Shown one piece after another: positions 7,623-16,348 of a stretch of 64,000 nucleotides of DNA. The notes under the pieces were generated by a model. The model was not told the origin of the DNA, did not search any database, and saw only the letters and a program-made list of their open reading frames with translations. A program made the position numbers and the translations under genes. How positions within the stretch are numbered: the first letter of the stretch is position 1; each line of letters begins with the position of its first letter. The stretch covers positions 1 through 64,000 of the forward strand of contig NZ_MUNQ01000007.1 in the NCBI RefSeq assembly GCF_002001165.1, read 5' to 3'. The stretch comes from Rhodanobacter sp. C05 (GTDB taxonomy: Bacteria; Pseudomonadota; Gammaproteobacteria; Xanthomonadales; Rhodanobacteraceae).

Positions 7623-8930
7623 TCAGCCGGTCACCTGCAATGCAAAGCCGCAACCGTTGGTCAACTCCAGAAAGCCGGGAAAGGAGGTGGCGACATGGCT
7701 GCAGTCGTTGATCCGTAGCGGCCCGCTCGCGACCAGTCCGGCCACGGCAAAGCTCATCGCAATGCGGTGGTCGAGGTGACTTTCCACCGTACCGGCACCG
7801 AGCGCGCCACCGTGGATGATCGCGCCATCCGGGGTTTCCTCGACCACCGCGCCGAGCGTGCGCAGACCGCTGGCCATCGTGGCGATCCGATCGGATTCCT
7901 TCACGCGCAATTCGGCAGCGCCGCGAATCACGGTGCGGCCGCTGGCCACGGTCGCGGCAATGAACAGCACGGGAAACTCGTCGATCATGTCCGGCACCAA
8001 CGCTTCCGGCAGCTCGATGCCATGCAGCGGCGCATGGCGCACGACCAGATCACCGACCGGCTCGCCGCCGGCCTCGCGCTCCTGTTCGACCGTGATGTCC
8101 GCACCCATCAGGCGCAACGCCTGCAGCAGCCCGGTGCGGCGTGGATTCAGGCCGACCGCCGGCAGGCGCAGGACGGAGCCCGGCACGATGCTGGCCGCGA
8201 CCAGGAAGAACGCAGCCGAGGAAAAATCGGCTGGCACGTCCACATTGGCAGCATGCAAAGCATGACCACCAGTGAGTCTGGCCTGCCCTGGTACAAACTC
8301 GATCGGCCAGCCAAACGCAGCCAGCATGCGTTCGGTGTAGTCGCGGGTCGGATGCGGCTCGATGATCTCGGTTTCGCCAGCGGCATACAGGCCGGCCAGC
8401 AGCAGTGCCGACTTCACCTGTGCGCTGGCTACCGGCAATTCGTAACGGATTCCGTGCAGTGGCTGGTCTCCATGCACGTGCAGCGGTGGCAGGCCCTCGT
8501 GCGTATCGATACGCGCACCCATCGACGTCAGCGGATCGGTCACCCGGCGCATCGGCCGCTTCGACAGCGAGGCATCGCCGATCAACGTGCTGTCGAACGC
8601 CTGCCCGGCCAGCAGGCCGGCCAGCAGGCGCATGCCGGTGCCCGCATTGCCGCAGTCCAGTGACTGTGCGGTACCACGCAGACCATGCAGGCCGACGCCA
8701 TGCACCACGCGCTCGCCCGCCGACGGTGTCTCGATGCGCACACCAAGCTGTGACAGCACGGCCGCAGTGGCGCGGGTGTCCTCGCCTTCGAGAAAACCGC
8801 GAATATGCGATGTGCCTTCGGCAATCGCAGCCAGCATCAGTGCACGATGCGATACCGACTTGTCACCGGGCACGCGCACACTGCCATGCAGTGGACGACC
8901 TGGTTGACTGCTCCAGTCGAGTCGATTCAA
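7623..8930 (-). CDS. aroA: 3-phosphoshikimate 1-carboxyvinyltransferase (EPSP synthase)
   Basis: A 435-residue enzyme of the shikimate pathway that joins shikimate-3-phosphate and PEP. Family signatures visible are VPGDKSVSHRALMLAA, DCGNAGTGMRL and RVKESDRI. The longer open frame to 9047 overlaps pheA and is not family-like. A TTG at 8930 (giving L/M-NRLDWSSQPGRP), with GGAG about 8 bases before it, gives the usual length and lies 28 bases after the pheA stop. It is probably translated from a shared serC-pheA-aroA message. Confidence 0.95.
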   Translation of the reverse strand: MNRLDWSSQPGRPLHGSVRVPGDKSVSHRALMLAAIAEGTSHIRGFLEGEDTRATAAVLSQLGVRIETPSAGERVVHGVGLHGLRGTAQSLDCGNAGTGMRLLAGLLAGQAFDSTLIGDASLSKRPMRRVTDPLTSMGARIDTHEGLPPLHVHGDQPLHGIRYELPVASAQVKSALLLAGLYAAGETEIIEPHPTRDYTERMLAAFGWPIEFVPGQARLTGGHALHAANVDVPADFSSAAFFLVAASIVPGSVLRLPAVGLNPRRTGLLQALRLMGADITVEQEREAGGEPVGDLVVRHAPLHGIELPEALVPDMIDEFPVLFIAATVASGRTVIRGAAELRVKESDRIATMASGLRTLGAVVEETPDGAIIHGGALGAGTVESHLDHRIAMSFAVAGLVASGPLRINDCSHVATSFPGFLELTNGCGFALQVTG

Positions 8931-8958
8931 GCGAATTTCTCCGTGCGCATCGCGCAGA

Positions 8959-10047
8959 TCAGGGCAGTGCCACCGGGTAGGAACCCAGCACGCGTATCGT
9001 CGCCGCCGACCCGCCGATTTCCTGCACGGCCGCCTGCAGCGTGGCATCGTCGATATGGCCGGAGACGTCGATGAAGAATGCGTACTGCCACTTGCCGGTA
9101 TGTGCCGGTCGCGACTCGATCCGGTTCAGGCTGACACCATGCTTGGCGAACGGGCTGAGCACGTCGTACAACGCGCCTGGCTTGTCGTTCACGGTGATCA
9201 GCAGCGAGGTACGGTCATTGCCGGACGGCGGGAACAGCGACCGGCCAATGACCAGGAAGCGCGTGGTGTTGTCGGCGCGATCCTCGATGCCCTGCGCTAC
9301 GGTCTTGAGTCCGTAGACCTTGCCAGCGGTCTCGCCGGCGATCGCTGCCGAATCATCGGCATGCCGCGCCAGTCTCGCCGCCTCCGCGTTGCTGCTCACG
9401 GCGATGCATTCGACGCCCGGCAGGTTGATGCGCAGCCAGGTCTTGCACTGCTGCAGCGACTGCGCGTGTGCATAGACGCGCTTGACGTCCTCCAGCTTGC
9501 CGCCCTGCGAATGCAGGCACTGGTGCACGCGCAGCTCGACTTCGCCGCAGATGGTGGCAGCGGAGGTGAGGAACATGTCCAGGGTGACCTGGATCATGCC
9601 CTGCCCGGAGTTCTCCACCGGCACCACGCCGAAGTCGGCATGCCCGGCGGCGACTTCCTGGAATACTTCCTCGATGCTGCCCAGCGGCAGCCCGTAGGCG
9701 GCGTGGCCGAAATGCTTGCGCACGGCCTGCTCGCTGAACGTGCCTTCGGGCCCGAGGAAGCCGATCTTCAACGGGTCTTCCTGCGCCAGGCAGGAGGACA
9801 TGATCTCGCGGAACAGGCGCACCATCTCGGTATCGGACAGCGGTCCGTCGTTGCGATCCACCACCATGCGCAATACGTGCGCCTCGCGCTCGGGGCGGTA
9901 ATAGTCGATCGCCGAAAGCCCCGAGCCCTTCACCTTGGCCACCGTCTGCGCATGGTTGGCGCGCTCGGAAATCAGCTGCTGGATCTGCCGGTCGATGCTG
10001 TCGATGCGCTCGCGCATCTCGCTCAGCGATGTCTTTGGGTCGGTCAT
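8959..10047 (-). CDS. pheA: Bifunctional chorismate mutase / prephenate dehydratase (P-protein)
   Basis: A 362-residue enzyme converting chorismate to phenylpyruvate for phenylalanine synthesis. Residues 1-90 form the AroQ-type chorismate mutase (MRERIDSIDRQIQQLISER). Residues about 95-270 form the prephenate dehydratase (GFLGPEGTFSEQA, and the TTRFLVIG motif). The C-terminus is an ACT domain (GALYDVLSPFAKHGVSLNRIESRP), which senses phenylalanine in this family. It sits between serC and aroA on the same strand. I saw no leader peptide or attenuator upstream. Confidence 0.96.
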   Translation of the reverse strand: MTDPKTSLSEMRERIDSIDRQIQQLISERANHAQTVAKVKGSGLSAIDYYRPEREAHVLRMVVDRNDGPLSDTEMVRLFREIMSSCLAQEDPLKIGFLGPEGTFSEQAVRKHFGHAAYGLPLGSIEEVFQEVAAGHADFGVVPVENSGQGMIQVTLDMFLTSAATICGEVELRVHQCLHSQGGKLEDVKRVYAHAQSLQQCKTWLRINLPGVECIAVSSNAEAARLARHADDSAAIAGETAGKVYGLKTVAQGIEDRADNTTRFLVIGRSLFPPSGNDRTSLLITVNDKPGALYDVLSPFAKHGVSLNRIESRPAHTGKWQYAFFIDVSGHIDDATLQAAVQEIGGSAATIRVLGSYPVALP

Positions 10048-10122
10048 GCTTTAGCCGCCTGGAAGTAAAGAAGTCCAAATGATGGACAGGCATCATGCCC
10101 GAAATGCAGCCTCCATGGCCAA

Positions 10123-11220
10123 TCAGCCATGCCTTTGTGCGAAATCCTGCATGAATGTGGTCAGCACCTGCACAGCTTCCAGCGGCACCGCGTTGTACAG
10201 CGACGCGCGCATGCCGCCCACCGCCTTGTGACCCTTCAATGCGAGCAGACCGGCAGTTTCCGACTCCTTCAGGAACACCGCATCCAGCGCACTGTCGTGC
10301 AGAGTGAACGGCACGTTCATGCGCGATCGCGCGGACAGAGCCACCGGGCTGTGGTAGTAACCGCCCGAGTTATCGATGGACTGATACAGCAGCCCGGCCT
10401 TGGCGCGGTTGCGCTCGCCGATCACGGCGACGCCACCCTGCTCCTTCAGCCACTGGAAAGTCAGTCCGGCCAGGTACCAGCCCCAGGTATTCGGCGTGTT
10501 CAGCATCGAATCGTTCGCCGCGTGCTCGGCATAGCGGAAAATCTTCGCCATCGGCCGACCCGCCCGTTGCAGCAGATCGCGCCGGATGATCATCACCACC
10601 AGCCCGGAGGGTCCGATGTTCTTCTGCGCGCCGGCATAGATCAGTCCGAAACGCGAGACATCCAGCGGCTCGGACAGGATGTTCGACGACATGTCCGCTA
10701 CCAGCGGCACGGCGCCCACTTCGGGAATCTCGTGGAATTCCACGCCGTGGATCGTCTCGTTCGGCGTGTAGTGCACGTAGGCGGCTCGCGGGTCGAGCTG
10801 CCAGCCTTCGCGTGGCGGCAGCTTCAGATAGTGGTCGGCCTCACCGCTGGCGGCCACGTTCACCTGCAGGTATGGTGCCGCCTCACTGACGGCCTTCGCA
10901 CTCCAGTGGCCGCTGACGATGTAGTCGGCGCAGTCGCTGGCGCCGGCCAGGTTCATCGGGATCTGCGCAAAGTGCTGGGTCGCACCGCCCTGCAGGAACA
11001 GCACCGCGTAATCGGCCGGAATCGCCAGCAGCGAGCGCAGGTCCGCTTCGGTCTGCGCGGCCATCTCGATGAAGCGCTTGCCGCGATGGGACTGCTCCAT
11101 CACCGAGGCGCCACTGCCGTTCCAGTCCAGCATGTCGCGCTGAGCGCGCTCAAGTACCGCCAGTGGCAGCGCGGCCGGACCGGCGCTGAAATTCCAGACT
11201 CTGCTCACGTGTTCTTGCAT
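10123..11220 (-). CDS. serC: Phosphoserine aminotransferase
   Basis: A 365-residue PLP enzyme for serine synthesis; the same enzyme also serves the pyridoxal phosphate pathway. NFSAGPAALP opens the conserved region and the PLP lysine is in YAGAQKNIGPSG. Starts at ATG 11220, GTG 11238 and GTG 11208 are all possible; the last would begin directly at SRVWNFSAGP. It is the first gene of a minus-strand run serC-pheA-aroA-kdsB-uvrC-pgsA and is divergent from the LysM lipoprotein gene. Confidence 0.95.
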   Translation of the reverse strand: MQEHVSRVWNFSAGPAALPLAVLERAQRDMLDWNGSGASVMEQSHRGKRFIEMAAQTEADLRSLLAIPADYAVLFLQGGATQHFAQIPMNLAGASDCADYIVSGHWSAKAVSEAAPYLQVNVAASGEADHYLKLPPREGWQLDPRAAYVHYTPNETIHGVEFHEIPEVGAVPLVADMSSNILSEPLDVSRFGLIYAGAQKNIGPSGLVVMIIRRDLLQRAGRPMAKIFRYAEHAANDSMLNTPNTWGWYLAGLTFQWLKEQGGVAVIGERNRAKAGLLYQSIDNSGGYYHSPVALSARSRMNVPFTLHDSALDAVFLKESETAGLLALKGHKAVGGMRASLYNAVPLEAVQVLTTFMQDFAQRHG

Positions 11221-11390
11221 CCCGTCATGGTGTTCCACGCATTATGGCGCGGCGCAGCATGGGGCGGTCAACATCGGATGTCGCGAAGGCTCGATACCGC
11301 AGCGCAAGGGAATTGGGCCGGTGATGAGATCAGCCAGTTACACTGGTGGCTCGGCCTGGCAAGCAGGCCATCAGTAGCCAGCGGGGGCGT

Positions 11391-12332
11391 ATGACATCGG
11401 CAAGGCAGTCTCGTTTCGACGGATCGTGGCTCAGGCAGGCCATTTTCGGCACCATCCTGCTGACTGTGCTGAGCATGACTGGCTGCGCACAGCTCAATAG
11501 CCTCAAATCGAAATCCAGTGGAAACCCGGCCACGACGGGTACGACACCCCCTGCTCGGATGGAGACTGGCCGGACGCTGTCGTTCACGGCCATCGTCAAC
11601 GAGCTTCAACTTGGCCGCTACAGCGATGGCGAACAGGATTTGAAGCAGTATCTGGTACAGCATCCTGGCGACCGCCCGGCGCAGGCCATGTTGCACCAGC
11701 TTACGGTCGACCCCAGGCAGGCGCTCGGCTCCCGCTCGCGCACCTATGTCGTGCAGGCTGGCGACTCTTACAGCACACTGGCTGCCCGCTATCTGGGCGA
11801 CTCCGGAGCGTTCCTGATCCTGGCGCGCTATAACGGATCGACCAACCCTTCCGTGTTGCGCACGGGCGAAACAGTGCATCTGCCGGCGTCCAGTCCCGGC
11901 GCATCGTCGGCGACGGGCACCGCATTGCCCAGAAGCGGCGCCACTGATCCGGATGTCTCCGCCGGCGATGCGCTGACGGCGCTCGATGGCGAGTCATCCG
12001 CCAGCGAATTGCCAGCAGCAAAGGCACAGCGACTGCAGCGGGAAAGCCTGTCCCTGCTCGATCAGGGGCAGAACGATCAGGCGATGGCGCGCCTCGGCGA
12101 AGCCTTGTCCATCGATCCCGGGATGAAGCCGGCAGGGCCGCAGGCCGCTGCCCTGCGCGAACAACTGCTGTCCTCTTACCACGAGCGCGCGATCGTGCTG
12201 TACCGCAACCAGCAGCTGGACGAGGCGATCTCGCTATGGGACCGCATACTGGCCATCAACCCGAATTACGAGCCGGCGGTTATCTATCGGGCACGCGCAC
12301 TCGAGCTCAAGCATCGACTGAAACAGATCTGA
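11391..12332 (+). CDS. LysM/TPR-containing lipoprotein
   Basis: A 313-residue protein with an N-terminal signal ending in the lipobox SMTGC (Cys about 31). Residues about 55-100 form a helical repeat-like stretch. A LysM domain follows (RTYVVQAGDSYSTLAARYLG, about 115-165), then a low-complexity Ser/Ala linker. The C-terminal half has tetratricopeptide-like helices (residues about 215-310, with LLDQGQNDQAMARLGEALSIDPG). LysM usually binds peptidoglycan and TPRs bind partner proteins, so an envelope scaffold or assembly role is likely. A GGGGG tract lies just before the chosen ATG. Its 3' end faces the Ser/Thr kinase gene across 55 bases, but a functional link is only suggested. Confidence 0.8.
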   Translation: MTSARQSRFDGSWLRQAIFGTILLTVLSMTGCAQLNSLKSKSSGNPATTGTTPPARMETGRTLSFTAIVNELQLGRYSDGEQDLKQYLVQHPGDRPAQAMLHQLTVDPRQALGSRSRTYVVQAGDSYSTLAARYLGDSGAFLILARYNGSTNPSVLRTGETVHLPASSPGASSATGTALPRSGATDPDVSAGDALTALDGESSASELPAAKAQRLQRESLSLLDQGQNDQAMARLGEALSIDPGMKPAGPQAAALREQLLSSYHERAIVLYRNQQLDEAISLWDRILAINPNYEPAVIYRARALELKHRLKQI

Positions 12333-12387
12333 ACTCTGCGGTGCACCCAACCTGGTCTGGCACTTCGCAAGCAGCAAGGAAAATTGC

Positions 12388-14091
12388 TCAGGTTGCCTCT
12401 TCATCAGCAGCTGGTGGCGTGATGATTTGCGTCGGTTGTGCGACGTCATCCGCCGCGGCATGACGGGGTGGCTGTTCCGTCAGAGGCTGTTGTGCCTGCA
12501 GTGCGCCGCTCATCAGATTGAACGCAGTGAACAAACGACCCAACTCATCCCTGCGCTCGAGACGGATGCGGTAGTGAAAATCTCCCCGGGCAACCCGGAG
12601 CAAGGCATCCCCGAGCATCTCCAGCAAGGCCAATGGCCGCCTGAACAGCCAATAGGCGGCGCCGACCAGGGCAGTCAGGGTCAGCACGAGAACGGCAACG
12701 ATGACGCCCAAGGTCGTTTTCTGGGCAATCCGCAGCGGCTCATTGCTGACGCCCAGGCGTAGCTCACCTACGGTCTTTGTCTGGTAACTGACAGGAACAT
12801 CGAACAGCAGCATCTCGTCACGATGCGTACCGTCCACGATCTCACCGCGATAACTTTCGATGCCATCCGATGGCGACAGGTTTTTCTGCTCGCCCGGGAT
12901 GGACAGTTTCTGCCCGATTTCCGCTTGCTGCGTGCTGGCGATGATGTCGCCATATCGATCGGCAATCGCGAGATAGCGAATCTGCCGGTTGCGGGCGACA
13001 TCTTCAACCAGCGCGCGGGTCGCTGCGTGATCGCCCAGCAACAGGTTCTCCGCCGATTCGCCGGCGACCATGCGTCCCAGGGAGCTGCCGAAATCCAGGG
13101 CCAGACCGGTGATGGCCGTGTTCTGCTTGGCATAGATCGCTGCCAGGCCCAGCAGCAGGACCAGACACAGCGTGGCTCCCAGTGCACCTGCCCAGCGCAG
13201 CCGCAACGAGATGATGCGATTGGTCAGGGGGTTTTCGTGCAACCGCTCATATTCGCGGCTGGCCAGGTGCAGATCGTCGATGACTTCGGTGCCGCGCTGG
13301 TAGCGGGCTTGGGCAGTGGGCGCCAGCAAGGTGTGCACGACGTCGATCAACATCGCCGGCGTGGCAGGATCAAGTGGTTCGACCGCCGGACGTGGCGAGC
13401 GTTGCCGCTCCCTGATCAGGTGCCGCATATCTCCGGTTTCCGACCAGGGCAATTTGCCGGTGACCAGCCAGTACAGCACCACGCCCAGCGAAAACAGGTC
13501 GCTTCGCGCATCGGCTGGCTCGCCACGCAGACGCTCCGGAGCCATATAGGCTGGTGTTCCGCCAATCTCGGTGTGCTCCCCTCCTGCGGCATCGTGCATC
13601 CCGGCGCGGTCGGCAATGCCGAAATCGCTGATCTTGGCGTAATGCCAGCCCTCAGCCAGCATGATGTTTTCCGGCTTGATGTCGTGATGGATGACACCTT
13701 GGGCGTGGGCATAATCGAGTGCGGCAGCAACCTGGGCAGCCAGCTCGATGATCACTGGCAGCGGCGGCAGTCCCTCGCTTGCAACCCGGCTGGCAAGCGT
13801 CTCGCCTGAGAGACGCTCCATGGCGATGTATGAGCGGCCGTCGTCAGTCTCGCCCGCGTCGAAGATCGTGACGATGTGGGGATGGGTCAGGTTGCCTGCC
13901 GCGCGAGCCTCGGTGAGGAACCGCTGCCTGTAACCGGGATCGGATGCCACCTCCCGATGAAGACACTTGATGGCCACCTGTCGCTCGATACCAGGGTCGA
14001 AACCGGCATACACGACCGCCATCGCTCCTTCGCCGAGAATTCCCTCGATGCGATAGCGACCAAGACTTGAAGGCCACGCACGCTCACTCAT
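12388..14091 (-). CDS. Membrane Ser/Thr protein kinase with periplasmic sensor and C-terminal HAMP
   Basis: A 567-residue protein. Residues about 12-275 are a Hanks-type kinase: glycine loop GEGAMAVVYAG (20-30), Lys42 in AIK, catalytic Asp137 in HHDIKPEN, DFG at 156-158 and APE in MAPERL. The usual HRD is HHD, so the Arg is replaced by His. Transmembrane segments lie at about 300-321 and 460-483, enclosing about 140 residues with Cache-like features (YLAIADRYGDIIAS). A HAMP-like region (484-536) follows TM2 and is then followed only by a tail of about 30 residues. The start at 14091 gives MSERAWPSSLGRY; an upstream start at 14127 is possible. It lies 10 bases after an FHA gene, so phosphothreonine signalling is expected. 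The signal and targets are unknown. Confidence 0.88.
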   Translation of the reverse strand: MSERAWPSSLGRYRIEGILGEGAMAVVYAGFDPGIERQVAIKCLHREVASDPGYRQRFLTEARAAGNLTHPHIVTIFDAGETDDGRSYIAMERLSGETLASRVASEGLPPLPVIIELAAQVAAALDYAHAQGVIHHDIKPENIMLAEGWHYAKISDFGIADRAGMHDAAGGEHTEIGGTPAYMAPERLRGEPADARSDLFSLGVVLYWLVTGKLPWSETGDMRHLIRERQRSPRPAVEPLDPATPAMLIDVVHTLLAPTAQARYQRGTEVIDDLHLASREYERLHENPLTNRIISLRLRWAGALGATLCLVLLLGLAAIYAKQNTAITGLALDFGSSLGRMVAGESAENLLLGDHAATRALVEDVARNRQIRYLAIADRYGDIIASTQQAEIGQKLSIPGEQKNLSPSDGIESYRGEIVDGTHRDEMLLFDVPVSYQTKTVGELRLGVSNEPLRIAQKTTLGVIVAVLVLTLTALVGAAYWLFRRPLALLEMLGDALLRVARGDFHYRIRLERRDELGRLFTAFNLMSGALQAQQPLTEQPPRHAAADDVAQPTQIITPPAADEEAT

Positions 14092-14101
14092 CGAGATGGC
14101 A

Positions 14102-14629
14102 TCAGAAAAGCCACCAGGCCAATGCACCCAGGCAGATCAGCACGATCACCCCGAGCATCGCCAGGCGACCCAGGTGCCGGGAGCCGGGTGAGCCGCGATC
14201 ACGGGTCAGAAACACCAGCTCGACTTGCCCAAGGCGAATGCGATCGCCGTGCTTGAGGGTTGCCTGGTGTACCCGCTTGTCATTCACGAACGTACCGTTG
14301 GTGGACAGCGTGTTCATGATGACGCAGCGCCCTTGCTGATTCATGATCCATGCGTGCGAAGAAGAGACGCTCGGGCCACTGACAACAATGTCGTTGCTGG
14401 CGAGCCTGCCGATCGTCTGGCGACCTGGATGAACGGAAAATCGTCGCCCTCCAAGTTCCGGACTGATGCTCTCCAGAACCGGCTTGTGCACACTGGCCCG
14501 CGCCTCGGAAGCCTGGCCCGCCTCGGACGCAAGTCGACGCAGATCCTCCTGAGCGAAGAATCGCGTTCCCTGTGGGCCGGACGAAGGCTTTCCGGAGGTA
14601 GCAGGCGAAAGGGGGCGCGGGTTATCCAT
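14102..14629 (-). CDS. FHA-domain protein with C-terminal membrane anchor
   Basis: A 175-residue protein. Residues about 50-140 form a forkhead-associated domain with the phosphothreonine-binding signature intact (IGRLASNDIVV, SSSHAWI, STNGTFVN). A hydrophobic C-terminal segment (155-175) ends the protein, so it is tail-anchored with the FHA domain in the cytoplasm. The N-terminal 45 residues are Ser/Pro-rich and probably flexible. The gene directly precedes the Ser/Thr kinase and almost certainly shares its transcript. The likely job is binding phosphorylated kinase or substrate at the membrane; this is inferred from family and position. Confidence 0.88.
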   Translation of the reverse strand: MDNPRPLSPATSGKPSSGPQGTRFFAQEDLRRLASEAGQASEARASVHKPVLESISPELGGRRFSVHPGRQTIGRLASNDIVVSGPSVSSSHAWIMNQQGRCVIMNTLSTNGTFVNDKRVHQATLKHGDRIRLGQVELVFLTRDRGSPGSRHLGRLAMLGVIVLICLGALAWWLF

Positions 14630-14749
14630 GGAGCGCTTCAGGCATCGGATCTGCTGGCATTGTAGCTGACCGCATGGCGGTTTCCGGCCGTGCATCACGA
14701 ATCCGGACGACTGTTCCGATCGCTGGAATCAGTCCTGCTGCTGACGAAC

Positions 14750-15517
14750 TCAAAAACGTATCAGCAGCACCAACGCGATACCCAGCGCCAGCACGGCGGC
14801 GGTGACGATCAGCCACCACACCTCGCCGGTCGGGCCGGCGGCTTCCTCCGGCAGATGCTCCGGCGGTGGCTCGGGCATCACGATCTCAGGTTCCGGCTCC
14901 ATCCCCGGTCCCTCAACCACGAAGCGGTGCATGGCCAGGCCGATCTGATCGCCCGGCTGCAACGCCAGTTTCTCCGCATTGACACCATTGACCCGCAATG
15001 GGTGACGCGTGGATGACTGCGTGGTTTCCAGCAACAGCTGGCCGTCATGCCAGGAAATGCGCAATGCAGCGATATCGCCTTGCGGCAGCTCCAAGGGACA
15101 ACGCCCCTGCGGCCCCAGCTCCAGACTGTCCTGCAATGGCAGCACGCGGCCGGACAGCGGACCGGCCACGGCGCGCAACGCTACCGTGCAACGGCCCTGT
15201 TCCGACACGCTGAACGGCGCTCGCAATGCCGGATCCTGATCGTCCCGCAGCAACATGCGGCAGTCACCCACGCTGACCACGTCGCCGGGACGCAGCAGCG
15301 CACGCTCACGCACCGGCCGGGCGTTGACGTAGATGCGGTCCGCTGACGGCAAGACCTGCAGCACCCAACCGCGGCGGTCCTGCTGGATCCGCAGATGCTG
15401 GGGCGCGGCCTGACTGCTGGCCAGCACGAGGTCATTGTCGGGCGCACTGCCGATGCGCAGCTGCGCCTGCGCCCAGTGGAAATCCTCACGGGCCGCATTG
15501 GGGAATTCGATACGCAT
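14750..15517 (-). CDS. Membrane-anchored protein with two divergent FHA-like modules
   Basis: A 255-residue protein. The first FHA-like module spans about residues 1-95 (LRIGSAPDNDLVLASSQ, with GS in place of the usual GR). A second, weaker one spans about 105-205 (LELGPQGRCPLELPQG, RHPLRVNGVNAEKLALQPGD). A Pro/Glu-rich linker then leads to one transmembrane helix at about 232-254. The changes in the binding positions make phosphothreonine binding doubtful for at least one module. It is the first gene of the FHA-FHA-kinase cluster, separated from the next by 120 bases, and is divergent from the small gene at 15598. Confidence 0.8.
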   Translation of the reverse strand: MRIEFPNAAREDFHWAQAQLRIGSAPDNDLVLASSQAAPQHLRIQQDRRGWVLQVLPSADRIYVNARPVRERALLRPGDVVSVGDCRMLLRDDQDPALRAPFSVSEQGRCTVALRAVAGPLSGRVLPLQDSLELGPQGRCPLELPQGDIAALRISWHDGQLLLETTQSSTRHPLRVNGVNAEKLALQPGDQIGLAMHRFVVEGPGMEPEPEIVMPEPPPEHLPEEAAGPTGEVWWLIVTAAVLALGIALVLLIRF

Positions 15518-15597
15518 GGATCAACCGCCGGAAAGACCGCGAAACTCTAGCATGCAGGCGCATGGCATTAAGATGTGGCGTTTATCCGGAGCCCGTC

Positions 15598-15873
15598 ATG
15601 CCAAAAATCGATATCCGTCGCCCGCACCAGTTGTCGATCGCCGAGGCCCGTGCCGTGGTCGATCAGGTAGCCGCGAGGATGCATGAGAAGCTCGGCATCG
15701 ATGGACAGTGGCAGGGAGACACCCTGCGTTTCTCGCGCCCCGGCGTCAGCGGCACGATCGCCGTCAGCAGCGATGCCATCCAGGTCAATGCCGAGCTGGG
15801 CCTGATGCTGTCGCCGCTGAAAGGCATGGTCGAGCAGGAAATCCGGCGCAAGCTGGACGAACATTTCGCCTGA
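15598..15873 (+). CDS. Polyhydroxyalkanoic acid system family protein
   Basis: A 91-residue protein matching the small PHA_gran_rgn family by pattern (MPKIDIRRPHQLS, AARMHEKLGIDGQWQGDTLRF, and the LMLSPLKGMVEQEIRRKLDEHF end). The family is widespread in proteobacteria and named from proximity to polyhydroxyalkanoate genes. None is visible here and the biochemical role is not established. GGAG sits 7 bases before the ATG. It lies 120 bases before infA on the same strand. Confidence 0.75.
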   Translation: MPKIDIRRPHQLSIAEARAVVDQVAARMHEKLGIDGQWQGDTLRFSRPGVSGTIAVSSDAIQVNAELGLMLSPLKGMVEQEIRRKLDEHFA

Positions 15874-15920
15874 CCCGCTTCGAGATGTACCGAATGGGTC
15901 GACGTCTCCTTGATGATTCT

Positions 15921-15949
15921 TTAACCACGCCCCCAATCCGTGGCATAAT
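15921..15949 (+). promoter_or_regulatory. Candidate promoter of infA
   Basis: TTAACC (15921-15926), a 17-base spacer and CATAAT (15944-15949) fit a sigma-70 promoter, with the start point near 15956, about 40 bases before the infA ATG. Confidence 0.55.
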
Positions 15950-15995
15950 CGACGGCTTACGCAGCCATGACGGCTGTGCGTGAACCCCGGAACAC

Positions 15996-16214
15996 ATGGC
16001 CAAAGACGACGTCATCGAAATGGAAGGCACGGTCCAGGAGACCTTGCCCAACACCATGTTTCGTGTGCAACTGGAGAACGGGCACGTGATCATCGCCCAC
16101 ATCTCCGGCCGCATGCGCAAGCACTACATCCGCATCCTCACCGGCGACAAGGTCAAGATCGAAATGACCCCGTACGACCTGAGCAAGGGTCGTATTACTT
16201 ACCGAATGAAGTAA
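15996..16214 (+). CDS. infA: Translation initiation factor IF-1
   Basis: A 72-residue S1/OB-fold protein that binds the ribosomal A-site during initiation. It is full length and highly conserved ([43 protein letters not shown]). It has its own promoter and ends at a terminator shared with the convergent clpA. The clpS-clpA-infA neighbourhood is typical of gammaproteobacteria. Confidence 0.98.
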   Translation: MAKDDVIEMEGTVQETLPNTMFRVQLENGHVIIAHISGRMRKHYIRILTGDKVKIEMTPYDLSKGRITYRMK

Positions 16215-16296
16215 GTCAGCGCCGACTATTGCGCCAGCGCGCAGTGGCAAAAGATCCAAATAGGCGCGATTCGATGCGGTGGTGAGTGATGAAACG

Positions 16297-16325
16297 AAAG
16301 GCGGCGCAGATGCGCCGCCTTTGCT
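16297..16325. terminator. Bidirectional terminator between infA and clpA
   Basis: A perfect 12-bp stem, AAAGGCGGCGCA (16297-16308) with TGCGCCGCCTTT (16311-16322), lies between the convergent genes. It has short T runs on both strands and serves infA (plus) and clpA (minus). Confidence 0.8.
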
Positions 16326-16348
16326 TTGCCCGCCGGTTACCGAAGTGA

